NCBI RefSeq assembly: GCF_023806635.1
Contig: NZ_JAMTDQ010000083.1
Span: 1 to 64,000 of the forward strand
Origin: Accumulibacter sp.
GTDB taxonomy: Bacteria > Pseudomonadota > Gammaproteobacteria > Burkholderiales > Rhodocyclaceae
DNA: 64,000 nucleotides
Direction of reading: 5' to 3'
Position numbers and translations under genes: made by a program. Positions within the stretch are counted from its first letter, which is position 1, and every line of letters starts with the position of its first letter. The notes beneath the pieces are model-generated. The model had not been told where the DNA came from. It saw nothing but the letters and a program-made list of their open reading frames with translations, and made no database searches. Below, piece by piece: positions 37,431 through 47,239 of the stretch.

Positions 37431-38026
37431 CGCCCTGCGCCCACCTGATCGACGACGACGACGCGATCCGCGACTCGTTGGCCTGGCTGCTCGAGTCCTG
37501 CGGCGTCGCCTGCCGCAGCTACCCTTCGGCCGAGGACTTCCTCGCCGAATGGCTGCCCTCATGCACCGGCTGCATCCTGCTCGACATCCGCATGGGCGGC
37601 ATGAGCGGACCCGAACTGTTCGACGTCCTCTGCGAGCGCGGCTGCCGCATGCCGGTGATCTTCCTCACCGGCCACGGCGACGTGCCGATGGCGGTCGCGG
37701 CGCTGAAGAAGGGCGCCTTCGACTTCGTCGAGAAGCCGTTCAACGACAACGAACTGGTCGACCGCGTCGTCGAGGCGCTGAAACTCGATGCGAACCAGCG
37801 GCTTGCCGCCGCCGACGCCGACTCGCTCAGTGCCCGCCTGGGCAGCCTGACGACGCGCGAGCGCGAGGTCATGGAACTGGTTCTCGCCGGCAAGCTGAAC
37901 AAGCTGATCGCCGACGAACTGCAGATCAGCATGCGCACCGTCGAGGTGCACCGCGCCAATCTCTTCGACAAGATGGGCGTGCGCACCGCCGTCGAACTGG
38001 CGCAACTGCTCGCCGGCAAGCGCTGA
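37427..38026 (+). CDS. dctR: FixJ/LuxR-type response regulator, DctR-like
   Basis: A 199-residue response regulator. The receiver domain has the acidic pair LIDDDD near residue 8-12, phospho-acceptor D53 (LLDIRMGG) and the Thr/Lys signature FLTGHG...EKPF. The C-terminal LuxR/FixJ HTH reads LTTREREVMELVLAG ... ISMRTVEVHRANLFDKM. Its ATGA overlap with the kinase gene marks an operon. R. capsulatus controls dctPQM with the same DctS/DctR arrangement, so activation of the divergent dct operon is likely. Confidence 0.9.
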   Translation: MTPCAHLIDDDDAIRDSLAWLLESCGVACRSYPSAEDFLAEWLPSCTGCILLDIRMGGMSGPELFDVLCERGCRMPVIFLTGHGDVPMAVAALKKGAFDFVEKPFNDNELVDRVVEALKLDANQRLAAADADSLSARLGSLTTREREVMELVLAGKLNKLIADELQISMRTVEVHRANLFDKMGVRTAVELAQLLAGKR

Positions 38027-38087
38027 GGGCGACCGCCGCGCCGGCGCCGCCAGGCGGCGGGCGGGGCCCCGCGCGACGGCAGGGAGA

Positions 38088-38867
38088 TCAGCGGCCGAGA
38101 AAGCGCGGCTTGCGCTTCTCGGCAAAGGCCGCCAGTCCCTCCTGGTAGTCATGGCTGTCGTAGACCTCGCGCCGCAGCCCCTGGATCCTCTCGAACAGTT
38201 CCGGCGTCACCGAACGCGCGCTCGACAAAAGACGCAGCTCCTCCTTCATCACCGCGATGCTCAGGGGTGAGTTGGCGACGATGTTCTCGGCCAAGCTGTA
38301 AACGAAGGGCTCGATCTCGTCGGCCGGGCGTACGTAGTTCACCACGCCGAGGTTCAGTGCCTGCGCAACGGGAATCGGCTGGGCGGTGAACAGCATTTCC
38401 TTGGCCACCGGCAGCGGAATCATGTTCAACACGGTCAGCAGACCGCCAAGGTTGTACGGAACACCGAGCTTGGCCGGCGTGATCGCGAAGGTTGCCTCAG
38501 GGGTCGCCACCAGAATGTCGCAGGCCATCGCCACTTCGCAGGCACCGCCCCAGACGCCGCCTTCGATCAGGGCGAGCACCGGTGCCGGATACTCCTGGAT
38601 CGCCCGAATGAGAACCCGCAGCGGGTCGCTCCAGCCGAGCGGATCGCGGCCACCGGCCGGCAGCTCGCTGACGTCGTGTCCGGCCGACCAGACCTTGCTG
38701 CCGGCGGCAGCGCGCAGCACGATGGCGCGCATCGCCTGCTCGCGAAACGCGCCGAGCGCCGTCGTGATCTCGCCGATCAACGCCTCGCTGAGCGCGTTGC
38801 GCCGCGCCAGGTGATTCATGACGATCGTGCCGACCGCGTCGCGGGTTTCCGTGATGATCAGTGCCAC
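38088..38867 (-). CDS. scpB: Methylmalonyl-CoA decarboxylase (ScpB/YgfG-type crotonase)
   Basis: A 259-residue crotonase-fold enzyme closely resembling E. coli ScpB, which decarboxylates methylmalonyl-CoA to propionyl-CoA. Shared blocks are GSKVWSAGHDVSELPAGGRD (about 56-75), VWGGACEVAMACD, LGVPYNLGGL and the C-terminal DYQEGLAAFAEKRKP. The oxyanion-hole sequence and the GHD histidine are conserved, distinguishing it from ordinary enoyl-CoA hydratases. It lies 34 bases downstream of kup on the same strand. In glycogen/PHA-cycling bacteria this step supplies propionyl-CoA for 3-hydroxyvalerate units; that role is inference. Confidence 0.87.
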   Translation of the reverse strand: MALIITETRDAVGTIVMNHLARRNALSEALIGEITTALGAFREQAMRAIVLRAAAGSKVWSAGHDVSELPAGGRDPLGWSDPLRVLIRAIQEYPAPVLALIEGGVWGGACEVAMACDILVATPEATFAITPAKLGVPYNLGGLLTVLNMIPLPVAKEMLFTAQPIPVAQALNLGVVNYVRPADEIEPFVYSLAENIVANSPLSIAVMKEELRLLSSARSVTPELFERIQGLRREVYDSHDYQEGLAAFAEKRKPRFLGR

Positions 38868-38901
38868 AGCATCTCCCCAGTGCCCGCCGGGCGGGCGCAG
38901 A

Positions 38902-40800
38902 CTACGACAATTCCACCTGCGCGCCGAGTTCGACGACGCGGTTCGGCGGGATCTTGAAGAAGGCCGTCGCCGTGTCGGCGTTGCGGAACATCCAGGTAAA
39001 CAGGATCTGCCGCCAGTACGCCATCCGCGTACGGCCGGAAATCGGCATCGTGACGACCGTCTCGCGACCGAGGAAGAACGAGGTCTCCATCATCTCGAAC
39101 GGCAGGCCCAGGTCGCCGCACCGCTCCAGGACCTGCGGCACGTCCGGATCGTCCTTGAAGCCGTAGCGCACGAACACCCGGTAGAAGCCGGCCGGCAGCG
39201 GCTCGATGCGAATGTTCTGCTCGTCGGCGTGCGGCACGTCCTCGTTTACGACATTGAGCAGCACCACCCGCTCGTGCAGGATCTTGTTGTGATAGAGGTT
39301 GTGCAGCAGCGCCCGCGGCACCCCGTTCGGCTCGGCGGTCATGAAGACGCCGGTCCCATCGACGCGATGGGGTCCGCCGGCGGCCAGGCTGTTGATGAAG
39401 GCCTCGAGCGGGACCGAATCCCTCTGCAAGCGCTCGTAGAGGAGTTTGCGACCGAGCCGCCAGGTCGACAGCAGCGCGAATACCGTGCAGCCGAGGGCGA
39501 GCGGAAACCAGCCGCCATCGAGGACCTTGATCACGTTCGCTGAGAAGAAGGCGAAATCGATGAGGACGAAGAAGACGAGGAAGAGTGCCGCACGCGGCCA
39601 GCTCCATTGCCACAACGCGCGCACGACGACGAAGGCGAGGATGGTGTCGATCATCATGGTCAGCGTGACGGCGATACCGTAGGCCGACGCCAGGTTCGAC
39701 GAGGAGCGGAAACCAAGGACGACGATCATTACCGTCAGCAGCAGCAGCCAGTTGATGTTCGGCACGTAGATCTGACCCTTCTCGCGCTCCGAGGTAAACC
39801 TGACCTGGATGCGCGGACAGTAGCCCAGTTGCATCGCCTGGCTGGTCAGCGAAAAGGCGCCCGAAATCACCGCCTGCGAGGCGATGACGGTCGCCGTCGT
39901 GGCGAGGATCACCAGCGGAATCAGCAGCAGTTCGTCCGGCACGAGCAGGAAGAAGGGGCTCTCGATCGCCTTCGGGTCGGCGAGGATCAGCGCTCCCTGG
40001 CCGAGATAGTTGAGGTAGAGCAGCGGGAAGACGAAGGCGAACCAGGCCCACTTGATCGCCCGCCGGCCGAAGTGTCCCATGTCGGCGTACAGCGCCTCGC
40101 CACCGGTGATCGCCAGCACCACCGAGCCGAGCGCCAGGAAGGCCATGCCGACATGCTCGATGCAGAACGACAGCGCGTACCAGGGGTTTATTGCGACCAG
40201 CACCGACGGATGTTGCACCACATTCCACAGGCCGAGAGCACCGAGCGTGGCAAACCAGAACATCATCACCGGACCGAACAGCGCACCCACCGTCGCCGTG
40301 CCGTGCCGCTGAAAGATGAACAGCAGAACCAGAATCGCGATCGTGATCGGCAAGACGTAGGGCTTGAGCAGCGGTGTCGCCACTTCCAGCCCCTCGACCG
40401 CCGACAGCACGGACATCGCCGGCGTGATCACCGCATCGCCGTAGAACAGCGCGGCGCCGAAGATCCCCAGCGCCGACACGAGCCAGAGAACCCGCGGCGC
40501 GGCGTTCGCCGTTCGCAGCGCGAGCGCCGTCAGCGCCATGATGCCGCCCTCGCCCTTGTTGTCGGCGCGCATGATGAACAGCACGTACTTCAGCGAGACG
40601 GTGATCGTCAGCGCCCAGAACACCAGCGACAGGATGCCGAGGACATTGGACTGGGTGACCGCCAGCGGATGGTGGCCACCAAACACCTCCTTCATCGTGT
40701 ACAGCGGACTGGTCCCGATGTCGCCAAAGACGACACCCATCGCCGCCAGTGCCGTCGTCGCCAGTCCAGTCTGCTCGCCGTGCGCGGTCGTCGCGGTCAT
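38902..40800 (-). CDS. kup: Low-affinity potassium transporter Kup
   Basis: A 632-residue Kup/HAK/KUP potassium:proton symporter with about 12 transmembrane helices and a C-terminal cytoplasmic domain. The diagnostic GVVFGDIGTSPLYTMKE block lies near residue 20. The ATG at 40800 is chosen because it is preceded by GGAGGG. A longer reading from 40857 is open only because the upstream (TTC)10 tract is in frame and would add ten phenylalanines; it lacks a ribosome site. A promoter match 160 bases upstream supports a leader containing the microsatellite. Downstream is scpB. Confidence 0.95.
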   Translation of the reverse strand: MTATTAHGEQTGLATTALAAMGVVFGDIGTSPLYTMKEVFGGHHPLAVTQSNVLGILSLVFWALTITVSLKYVLFIMRADNKGEGGIMALTALALRTANAAPRVLWLVSALGIFGAALFYGDAVITPAMSVLSAVEGLEVATPLLKPYVLPITIAILVLLFIFQRHGTATVGALFGPVMMFWFATLGALGLWNVVQHPSVLVAINPWYALSFCIEHVGMAFLALGSVVLAITGGEALYADMGHFGRRAIKWAWFAFVFPLLYLNYLGQGALILADPKAIESPFFLLVPDELLLIPLVILATTATVIASQAVISGAFSLTSQAMQLGYCPRIQVRFTSEREKGQIYVPNINWLLLLTVMIVVLGFRSSSNLASAYGIAVTLTMMIDTILAFVVVRALWQWSWPRAALFLVFFVLIDFAFFSANVIKVLDGGWFPLALGCTVFALLSTWRLGRKLLYERLQRDSVPLEAFINSLAAGGPHRVDGTGVFMTAEPNGVPRALLHNLYHNKILHERVVLLNVVNEDVPHADEQNIRIEPLPAGFYRVFVRYGFKDDPDVPQVLERCGDLGLPFEMMETSFFLGRETVVTMPISGRTRMAYWRQILFTWMFRNADTATAFFKIPPNRVVELGAQVELS

Positions 40801-40809
40801 GTGCCCTCC

Positions 40810-40839
40810 GAAGAAGAAGAAGAAGAAGAAGAAGAAGAA
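40810..40839. repeat. (GAA)10 microsatellite in the kup leader
   Basis: Ten perfect GAA units (TTC on the kup strand) sit directly before the GGAGGG ribosome site of kup. Such long perfect trinucleotide runs are rare in GC-rich bacterial DNA and are prone to slippage. Because it is transcribed as a pyrimidine tract it could bind ribosomal protein S1 or alter leader folding. Confidence 0.98.
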
Positions 40840-40959
40840 CACGCGTCGCGCTCGCATCCCGGCGCGTCCGGTCGACGCCGCCAGCGACCTCGGTCAATCG
40901 CAAGAGCCGCAGTTTCCCGACGTCGTGATGCCGATTTGTGCACCGCATCAACCGCGGCG

Positions 40960-40988
40960 ATTGTACAGCGCCGGCAATGGACCAGCAA
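40960..40988 (-). promoter_or_regulatory. Candidate sigma-70 promoter of kup
   Basis: Reading leftward, TTGCTG (40988-40983) and TACAAT (40965-40960) have a 17-base spacer. Initiation near 40953 gives a leader of about 150 bases that includes the (TTC)10 tract. Confidence 0.6.
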
Positions 40989-41073
40989 TGCTTTCGGGTT
41001 TTCGCGTTGGCCCGTGATGCGCCGCCGGTGCCGTGCCAGAGCGCGTACCGACCCGCTCGCGCCCAGAGAGCCG

Positions 41074-42522
41074 TCAACGCCCGCTCGACCCACCTCGTGC
41101 GGCCCCGGGCGGCGACCCCAGACCCTGCTCGATTCGCTGCTGTGCGCCGCTGTGCAGGGCGACCACGATGCCGGCTTCCCCGGGCGCACAGGCGAACGCC
41201 GCATCGACGCCGAATCCAGCCACCCACGCGACGCGTTCGCCACAGCACAGCAACGGCAGGCGGTTGCGTTCCCACGGCGGTACCCCGGCCTCCTGGAAAA
41301 GCTTGCGCAGGGATCGGCGCGGCCGCCGCGGGTCTGGCTGCAATGCCTCACCACCGCCCCGCGTCCGCAGGCAGACGGCATCGCCGGCGAGCAGCCGGCG
41401 ACTGATGCCATCGCCCGTCGCCAGAGCGAAGGACAGCCGGTCGGCGCCCCAGGCGAGTTGTGCCTCGCCGTGCCAAGCCAGCGGTACCGTCGGCACCGCT
41501 GGCCGCTGGCGAACGACGTGGATCTCGTCGCGATAGACGTGGAGTTCGCCATCGACGGTGCCGACGCAGGTCGCCGAGGCTGCATCGGCGTTCGCGAGTT
41601 GCCGCAGCGCTTCGTCGAGCCAGCGCGTCTCCGGCGCCCGCATGCCTGCCACCAGCAGCTCATGGCGCAGCAGGTTGCGTGCCCGCGCCGCGCTCAGGAG
41701 ACTGAAGCGCCGCAGATCGATGCGGCCGTGCGCGCCGGCGACCCGCGAGCGGTCGATCGCCGCGAGGTCGTCGAGCAGCCGAGCTGCCTCGGCGAAGTGG
41801 CCGGCAGCGCGCGCCAGCGCCTGTGCGGCTGCCGGAAACTGCTGCGCGATGCAAGGCAGGACCTCGTGCCGCAGGTGGTTGCGACGCAGGCGAAGGTCGG
41901 CGTTGCTCTCGTCCTCGACCCAGGACAGCGCCTGCTCGGCCGCATAAGCGGCGATCGTCGCCCGCGACAAGCCGAGCAGTGGCCGGATCAGACGTGGGCC
42001 GGCAGCCTGGCTTCGCTCCTCGGGCATGCCGGCGGCGCCGCGCACGCCGGCGCCGCGCAGGAGCCGGAAGAGGACGGTCTCCGCCTGGTCGTCGCGATGC
42101 TGGGCGAGCGCCAGCCAGTCCGCCTCGCAGCGCGCGAAGACCGCCTGCCGCTGCCGCCGCGCCGCCCCTTCGATCCCCTCGCCACTTCCCAGGGGCACCT
42201 GCACTCGCGCGATCGCCAGCGGCACGTCGAGCCGCTGGCACAGTTCCTGGCAAGAGTCGACCCAGGCGTCGGCATGCGGGCTCAGGCCGTGCTGAACATG
42301 CTGCGCCGACAGTTCGCAGCCCACCCCCGCGGCGCGCAGCCGGCTCAGGGCGTGCAGCAGCACCACCGAGTCGAGACCTCCGGAAAGCGCAACGCAGACG
42401 CGGCGTCCGTGCGCCAGCCGCGGTGCGATGAATCGCCTGAGGATCGCTGCCAGTGTGGGCTCGACGGTGGCGTCGCCCTGTCCGGACGGACCCCCGCCGC
42501 GCGTCGCGCGACTGCTCGGCAA
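41074..42522 (-). CDS. tilS: tRNA(Ile)-lysidine synthase TilS
   Basis: A 482-residue TilS that converts C34 of tRNA-Ile(CAU) to lysidine, essential for AUA decoding. The PP-loop SGGLDS is at residues 47-52, and the downstream block WVEDESNADLRLRRNHLRHEVLP is characteristic. The C-terminal region includes the two TilS domains. The N-terminal 20 residues before the catalytic domain are poorly conserved, so the true start may be slightly later. It lies 27 bases downstream of accA, a common arrangement in proteobacteria. Confidence 0.94.
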   Translation of the reverse strand: MPSSRATRGGGPSGQGDATVEPTLAAILRRFIAPRLAHGRRVCVALSGGLDSVVLLHALSRLRAAGVGCELSAQHVQHGLSPHADAWVDSCQELCQRLDVPLAIARVQVPLGSGEGIEGAARRQRQAVFARCEADWLALAQHRDDQAETVLFRLLRGAGVRGAAGMPEERSQAAGPRLIRPLLGLSRATIAAYAAEQALSWVEDESNADLRLRRNHLRHEVLPCIAQQFPAAAQALARAAGHFAEAARLLDDLAAIDRSRVAGAHGRIDLRRFSLLSAARARNLLRHELLVAGMRAPETRWLDEALRQLANADAASATCVGTVDGELHVYRDEIHVVRQRPAVPTVPLAWHGEAQLAWGADRLSFALATGDGISRRLLAGDAVCLRTRGGGEALQPDPRRPRRSLRKLFQEAGVPPWERNRLPLLCCGERVAWVAGFGVDAAFACAPGEAGIVVALHSGAQQRIEQGLGSPPGAARGGSSGR

Positions 42523-42549
42523 CCTCGCCGGACCCCGCCGTACTCCGGC

Positions 42550-43518
42550 TCAGCCGGGGTGCAGTTCCCTGACCGCCCCGTACGACAGGAGACGGTCGAG
42601 GCGCTTCTGCAGGAGGTCTGCCAGCGGAATCTCCCTGCACTGCTGCAACGAGGCGCGCAGCGCCTGCCGCAGATTTTCCGCCATCGCTGCGTGGTCACGG
42701 TGCGCACCGCCGACGGGTTCGGGGACGATGCGGTCGACCAGCCCGAGCGACTGCAGCCGCTGCGCCGTGATGCCCATGATCGCCGCCGCCTCGCTCGCCT
42801 TCTCGGCGCTTTTCCAGAGAATCGACGCGCAACCCTCCGGCGAAATGACCGAGTAGGTCGCGTACTGCAGCATCTGCAGGACGTCGCCGACACCGATCGC
42901 CAGCGCACCGCCCGAACCGCCCTCGCCGATCACCGTGACGACGACCGGCACCTGCAGCTCGGCCATCACGTACAGGTTGCGCCCGATGGCCTCCGACTGG
43001 CCACGCTCCTCGGCATCGATTCCGGGATAGGCGCCGGGCGTGTCGATGAAGGTCAGCACCGGGATGCCGAACTTCTCGGCCAGGCGCATCAGGCGCAGCG
43101 CCTTGCGGTAACCTTCGGGCCGCGGCATGCCGAAGTTGCGGAACAGTTTTTCCTTGGTGTCCCGGCCCTTCTGGTGGCCGATGACCATCACCGATTCGCC
43201 GTCGAGCCGCGCCAGCCCGCCGACGATCGCACGATCGTCGGCAAAGGCGCGATCACCGTGCAGTTCCTCGAAGTCGGTGAAGATCAGGTCGAGGTAGTCG
43301 AGCGTGTACGGCCGTTGCGCATGCCGCGCCACCTGGCAGACTTGCCACGGCGTCAGGCGGGAATAGATGTCACGGGTGAGCAGCCGGCTCTTCTCTTCGA
43401 GGCCGTCGATCTCTTCGGAAATGTCGACCCCGGACTTCTCCTGTGCGGAGCGCAACGCTTCGATCTTGCTCTCCAGGTCGGCAACCGGTTGTTCAAAGTC
43501 GAGAAAGCTGGTTTTCAT
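42550..43518 (-). CDS. accA: Acetyl-CoA carboxylase carboxyltransferase subunit alpha
   Basis: A 322-residue AccA, the alpha subunit of the carboxyltransferase that makes malonyl-CoA for fatty acid synthesis. The start [19 protein letters not shown] is the family norm; the frame extends to 43674 without family character. Typical blocks are [39 protein letters not shown] and [16 protein letters not shown]. It lies 152 bases downstream of the first SulP transporter gene and just before tilS. Confidence 0.97.
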   Translation of the reverse strand: MKTSFLDFEQPVADLESKIEALRSAQEKSGVDISEEIDGLEEKSRLLTRDIYSRLTPWQVCQVARHAQRPYTLDYLDLIFTDFEELHGDRAFADDRAIVGGLARLDGESVMVIGHQKGRDTKEKLFRNFGMPRPEGYRKALRLMRLAEKFGIPVLTFIDTPGAYPGIDAEERGQSEAIGRNLYVMAELQVPVVVTVIGEGGSGGALAIGVGDVLQMLQYATYSVISPEGCASILWKSAEKASEAAAIMGITAQRLQSLGLVDRIVPEPVGGAHRDHAAMAENLRQALRASLQQCREIPLADLLQKRLDRLLSYGAVRELHPG

Positions 43519-43670
43519 CGGGCCCCGCCGAAGCGGCGTGCAGGTGGGTGGTGAGGGCTGCGATTGTAACCCGAAAACCGCCATCCTCGGCGTCGCCCCA
43601 ACCCCGGACCGACACCGCGAGCGACCGCGACGCCGTCCCGCGCGGCGGCATCGCGGCACCATCGCTCCGG

Positions 43671-45887
43671 TCATTCCTGCATCGCCAGGAGTTCCCTGTC
43701 GGCATAGCCGAGGCGAAAGGCGAGCACGCGCGCCACCCCCTCGATGAGCTGGAAGGCGAGTCGCCGATGCTGTTCGCGCAGCAGCTCGAAATCCTCACGG
43801 CGCAGCACGTAGACCTCGCTGTCCTCGATTGCAGTGGCATCGGTGCTGAAACGCGCGGCGTGCGTGATGAACGACATGCCGCCGACGAAATCGCCCCGAC
43901 CGTAGGTCAGGCGATGTCGGCTGAGGTTGGTTCCCGGGACAGGCACCGAGATGCGCACGGCGCCCTTGCGGATGAGGAAGAGCTGGTCGGCGGCGTCGCC
44001 GATCGAAAAGAGTCTCTCGTCGCGTGGCACGACCCGCCGTTCGAGACGTTCGACCAGGTCGACGAGCGCGTCCTCCTTGACGTCCTTGAAGATCTCCATC
44101 TCCCAGACTTCCAGCGGCGGCAGTTCGGCGCTGCGCTGCGGACTTTCGCCGAGCACCTGGTCCTCGATCCACTCGACGGCGTCGTCCATCTCCTGGAAGA
44201 CCCTGACCTGCGGGCTGTCCGTGGTGAGATCCATCTGCCCGAACAGCTCGGCGATGTTGCGCCCGTTCGGCAGGGTGTGCGTCAGGCTGCTGAAGATGAG
44301 GAAGGCGCCGCGCTCGCTCAGCGAGTCCCGGATCTGGCTCAACAGATGCACGGCGGTGACGTCGACCGACTGCACGCGACGCATGTCGAGCAGCACGTAC
44401 TGGCGCTTGCCGAGTTCCGGTTCGAGCGCACTGAACAGTTGGTCCTTGGTGCCGAAGAACAGGCTGCCCTGCAGTTCGAGCATGATGGTCTGCTCGCCCC
44501 GCCGCTCGAGCAGGTCCATCTCGTGCGCGAGACGCACGCGCTTCGAAAAGCGGCTGCTGCCATCGACCTTGTTGCGGATGATCGTGCTGCCGAGCTGCTC
44601 GCGGATGAAGAGGAACATCGCCAGCGCGATGCCGACCGCCGAGGCGGCGATCAGGCTGTAGGCCAGGGCGACGATGACGACGACGACGATCACGACGAAA
44701 TCGAGTATCGTCCACGGCGACTGCAGCAGGTGCAGGCTGTGGTGGTCGATCATCCGCACGCCGACGACCAGCAGGATGCCGGCCAGCGCCGCCACCGGGA
44801 TCCAGGCGATGAACGCGCCGAGCGCAAGGAAGGCCATCAGCGCCAGCACCCCCTCGACGATGCCCGAGACGCGCGTCTGCCCGCCGCTCGCCAGGTTGAC
44901 CAGCGTCGCGCCCATCTGGCCGGCTCCCGGCATGCCGCCGGCGCAGGCCGAGACGACGTTCGCGGCACCCTGCGCCACGAGTTCACGGTTCGAATCGTGC
45001 CGGCTGCGCGTCAGCGCATCGAGCACGACCGCCGTCTTCAGCGTGTCGATCGACAGCAGGACCGCGAGCGTCAGCGCGGTGCCCATCAGGTTGCCGATCT
45101 GGCTCAGCTTGAGTTCGCCGATGTCGCGCCAGCGACCGGTGATCGCCTCGAGCATGCTCGACGCCGAACCGCCCAGCGGGCCGATGATCATCTTGTTGCC
45201 CTCGAGCACGAGCAGCGACTCGTCGACGAAGTGCGCCAGCCCGAAATAGGTCGCGATGCCGGCCAGCAGGCCGAGGATCGCCGCCGGCACGGCACGCGTC
45301 AGCACGGGCGCGCCGACCATCACCAGCGCCGTCACGCCACCGATGAGCGCACTCTGCCATTGCCAGCTGTCGGGCGAGATCAGCGTCCGCCACAGCGGAA
45401 CATTGCCGAAGACACCAAGGAACTTCGGGATCTGGCTGCCGATGATGATCAGGCCGACGCCGGTCAGGTAGCCGCTGACGACCGGAAAGGGGATGTACTT
45501 GATCAGGCTGCCGATTCCCATGAAGCCGAGGAGGAGCTGGATCACTCCCGCCACCAGGCCGAGCGCGGTGAGCATGAGGACGATGAACACGGGATCGACG
45601 TCCTGCCGCACGAGTTCGATGGCGAACGCCGACAGCACCGCTGCCGCCGGCGCACAGGGCGCCGTGATCAGGCGATTGGTGCCGCCGAGGGCCGGCGCGA
45701 CAAGACCGAGGGCGGTCGCGCCGAGAATTCCGGCGAGCGCACCGAGACCGGCGTAAGCCGGGCCGATCGATGCGTAGATGGTGACGCCGAAAGCGATCGC
45801 CGACGGCAGCGCGACGAGCATCGCCGCCAGTCCGCCCCAGAAATCGCCGATCAGCTTGTCGTTCTTGACCGTCATCGCCAGTTCCAT
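43671..45887 (-). CDS. SulP-family anion transporter with STAS and cNMP domains (copy 1)
   Basis: A 738-residue SulP transporter. Residues 1-420 form the multi-helix SulP core ([37 protein letters not shown]). A STAS domain follows at about 440-550 ([20 protein letters not shown]), and a C-terminal cNMP-binding domain at about 600-725 ([12 protein letters not shown]). The ATG at 45887 is preceded by GGGAGGCG. SulP proteins carry sulfate, bicarbonate or other anions; the substrate cannot be read here. A close paralogue lies at 53029-55242. It is divergent from the TIR gene and followed by accA. Confidence 0.92.
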   Translation of the reverse strand: MELAMTVKNDKLIGDFWGGLAAMLVALPSAIAFGVTIYASIGPAYAGLGALAGILGATALGLVAPALGGTNRLITAPCAPAAAVLSAFAIELVRQDVDPVFIVLMLTALGLVAGVIQLLLGFMGIGSLIKYIPFPVVSGYLTGVGLIIIGSQIPKFLGVFGNVPLWRTLISPDSWQWQSALIGGVTALVMVGAPVLTRAVPAAILGLLAGIATYFGLAHFVDESLLVLEGNKMIIGPLGGSASSMLEAITGRWRDIGELKLSQIGNLMGTALTLAVLLSIDTLKTAVVLDALTRSRHDSNRELVAQGAANVVSACAGGMPGAGQMGATLVNLASGGQTRVSGIVEGVLALMAFLALGAFIAWIPVAALAGILLVVGVRMIDHHSLHLLQSPWTILDFVVIVVVVIVALAYSLIAASAVGIALAMFLFIREQLGSTIIRNKVDGSSRFSKRVRLAHEMDLLERRGEQTIMLELQGSLFFGTKDQLFSALEPELGKRQYVLLDMRRVQSVDVTAVHLLSQIRDSLSERGAFLIFSSLTHTLPNGRNIAELFGQMDLTTDSPQVRVFQEMDDAVEWIEDQVLGESPQRSAELPPLEVWEMEIFKDVKEDALVDLVERLERRVVPRDERLFSIGDAADQLFLIRKGAVRISVPVPGTNLSRHRLTYGRGDFVGGMSFITHAARFSTDATAIEDSEVYVLRREDFELLREQHRRLAFQLIEGVARVLAFRLGYADRELLAMQE

Positions 45888-46180
45888 GGCTCGCCTCCCA
45901 TGCAGGATGCCGCGTTGCAGAAACGCCGTTGCAGCCTCCCCCTGGCGGGGGAAACGGCGCAATTCCCGATCAAGATTGTCAGGAATGCCGGATCCTAACA
46001 CGCTGGGCGCCGCTGCAGCCCCTGGCGCGCACGAAACACGCGCCATATCGCGCTTCGGCACATCTTTTGTGCGCCCGGCCGGCCTTTTTAGGGATCCTGC
46101 CGGTCATGGCGATTGACCGAACCGGCGAACGAGGGCTGCTGTAATATGGTCTCAACCATGTCATCCGGGGGAAGCGGCAG

Positions 46181-47239
46181 GTGGCAGACATCTTTCTCAG
46201 CTATGCAACCGAGGACCGCGAGACGGCCGGCGCGGTGGCCGATCAGCTCGAAGCGCTCGGCTTCAGCGTCTGGTGGGACCGGAAGATCCCGGCGGGAATG
46301 ACCTGGCGGCAGGTGATCGAGTCAGCGTTGAACGAAATGGGCTGCATGGTGGTTCTCTGGTCGCAGAGTTCGCTCGCCAGCACCTGGGTCAGCGAGGAAG
46401 CCGAAGAGGCACGCATGCGCGGCAAGCTGGTGCCCGCACTGATCGAGGCCGTCCTGCCACCGCTGGGTTTTCGCGGCATCCAGGCCGCCGACCTGATCGA
46501 TTGGGATGGCTCCGGCGAAGCAGCCGGCTTCCGCCACCTGGTGGCGGGCGTCGAGGGTTTCCTCCCTGGCCGGAGCGGTGCCGGCAGGCCGGTCGCCGCG
46601 GGTGCCGACACCAGCCGCCATGGTAGCGACCGCGGCCGACGCTGGATGGCCGGCGTCGCTGCCTGCCTGCTGCTCGTGCTGACCGTCGGCACGTGGTTCT
46701 GGTACGCGCAGCATGCAGCGCCAGCGGCATCGGCGACACGAGGCGACGGCGGGAGCGGGCCGGCTGCCGACAGCCCGCCAGCGGCCGGCAGACAGTCACT
46801 GTCGACGGCAGCGACTGGATCGCCGCCCGGAGCTGGCGGAGTGGCAGGCAGCAGCGCGCCAGCGCCGGAGCAGGCGCGGCCAGCCGCCAGCACGAGTACC
46901 GCCAGTCGCGGCAGCACGGAAGATGCAGCGCCTGCGGCAAGCACCGTGTCGACACGCGACGGCAAGGCCGCAACCACGGCATCGCTACGCCCGGGTGAGA
47001 CGGCCGCGACCGGCAACGAGGCGAAACCGCGCGGCGATCCGGCGCCGGTCCGGCCCGGGGAGACGACGACCCTCACCAGTGCCGCCGCCAGTGGCGGCAG
47101 ACCGGCGAAGCCGGCGGTCGAGCCCGGCGCGCGCCCTGCCCGCGCTGGCCGCTGCACCGACCTCATCGAGCGCCAGAGCCTTGGCGACTCCCTGAGCGCC
47201 GATGAACGGTCCTACTTTCAAAAGGAATGCAGACGATGA
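46181..47239 (+). CDS. Membrane-anchored TIR-domain protein
   Basis: A 352-residue protein. Residues 1-125 are a TIR domain (DIFLSYATEDRETAG; WWDRKIPAGMTW). W69 and E73 in STWVSEEAEEA occupy the position of the WxxxE catalytic glutamate of NAD-cleaving TIRs. A transmembrane helix lies at about 156-177 (MAGVAACLLLVLTVGTWFW). The remaining 175 residues form an Ala/Ser/Thr/Pro-rich extracytoplasmic stalk ending in a cysteine-bounded module (RCTDLIERQ ... FQKECRR). It starts at a GTG with a GGGGAAG site. The next gene, an OmpA-type lipoprotein, overlaps its stop codon (ATGA). A weak TAATAT -10 element lies at 46142-46147 in the 293-base divergent region. Confidence 0.9.
   Translation: MADIFLSYATEDRETAGAVADQLEALGFSVWWDRKIPAGMTWRQVIESALNEMGCMVVLWSQSSLASTWVSEEAEEARMRGKLVPALIEAVLPPLGFRGIQAADLIDWDGSGEAAGFRHLVAGVEGFLPGRSGAGRPVAAGADTSRHGSDRGRRWMAGVAACLLLVLTVGTWFWYAQHAAPAASATRGDGGSGPAADSPPAAGRQSLSTAATGSPPGAGGVAGSSAPAPEQARPAASTSTASRGSTEDAAPAASTVSTRDGKAATTASLRPGETAATGNEAKPRGDPAPVRPGETTTLTSAAASGGRPAKPAVEPGARPARAGRCTDLIERQSLGDSLSADERSYFQKECRR

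Noticed and set aside
40801..40857. Longer kup start giving a poly-Phe N-terminus
   Set aside because: No ribosome site at 40857, while the ATG at 40800 has GGAGGG; the frame is open only because TTC repeats cannot make stops.
39607..43554. A 1315-codon plus-strand open frame over kup, tilS and accA
   Set aside because: Antisense to three well supported genes; low-complexity His/Arg/Gln composition; no ribosome site or domain.
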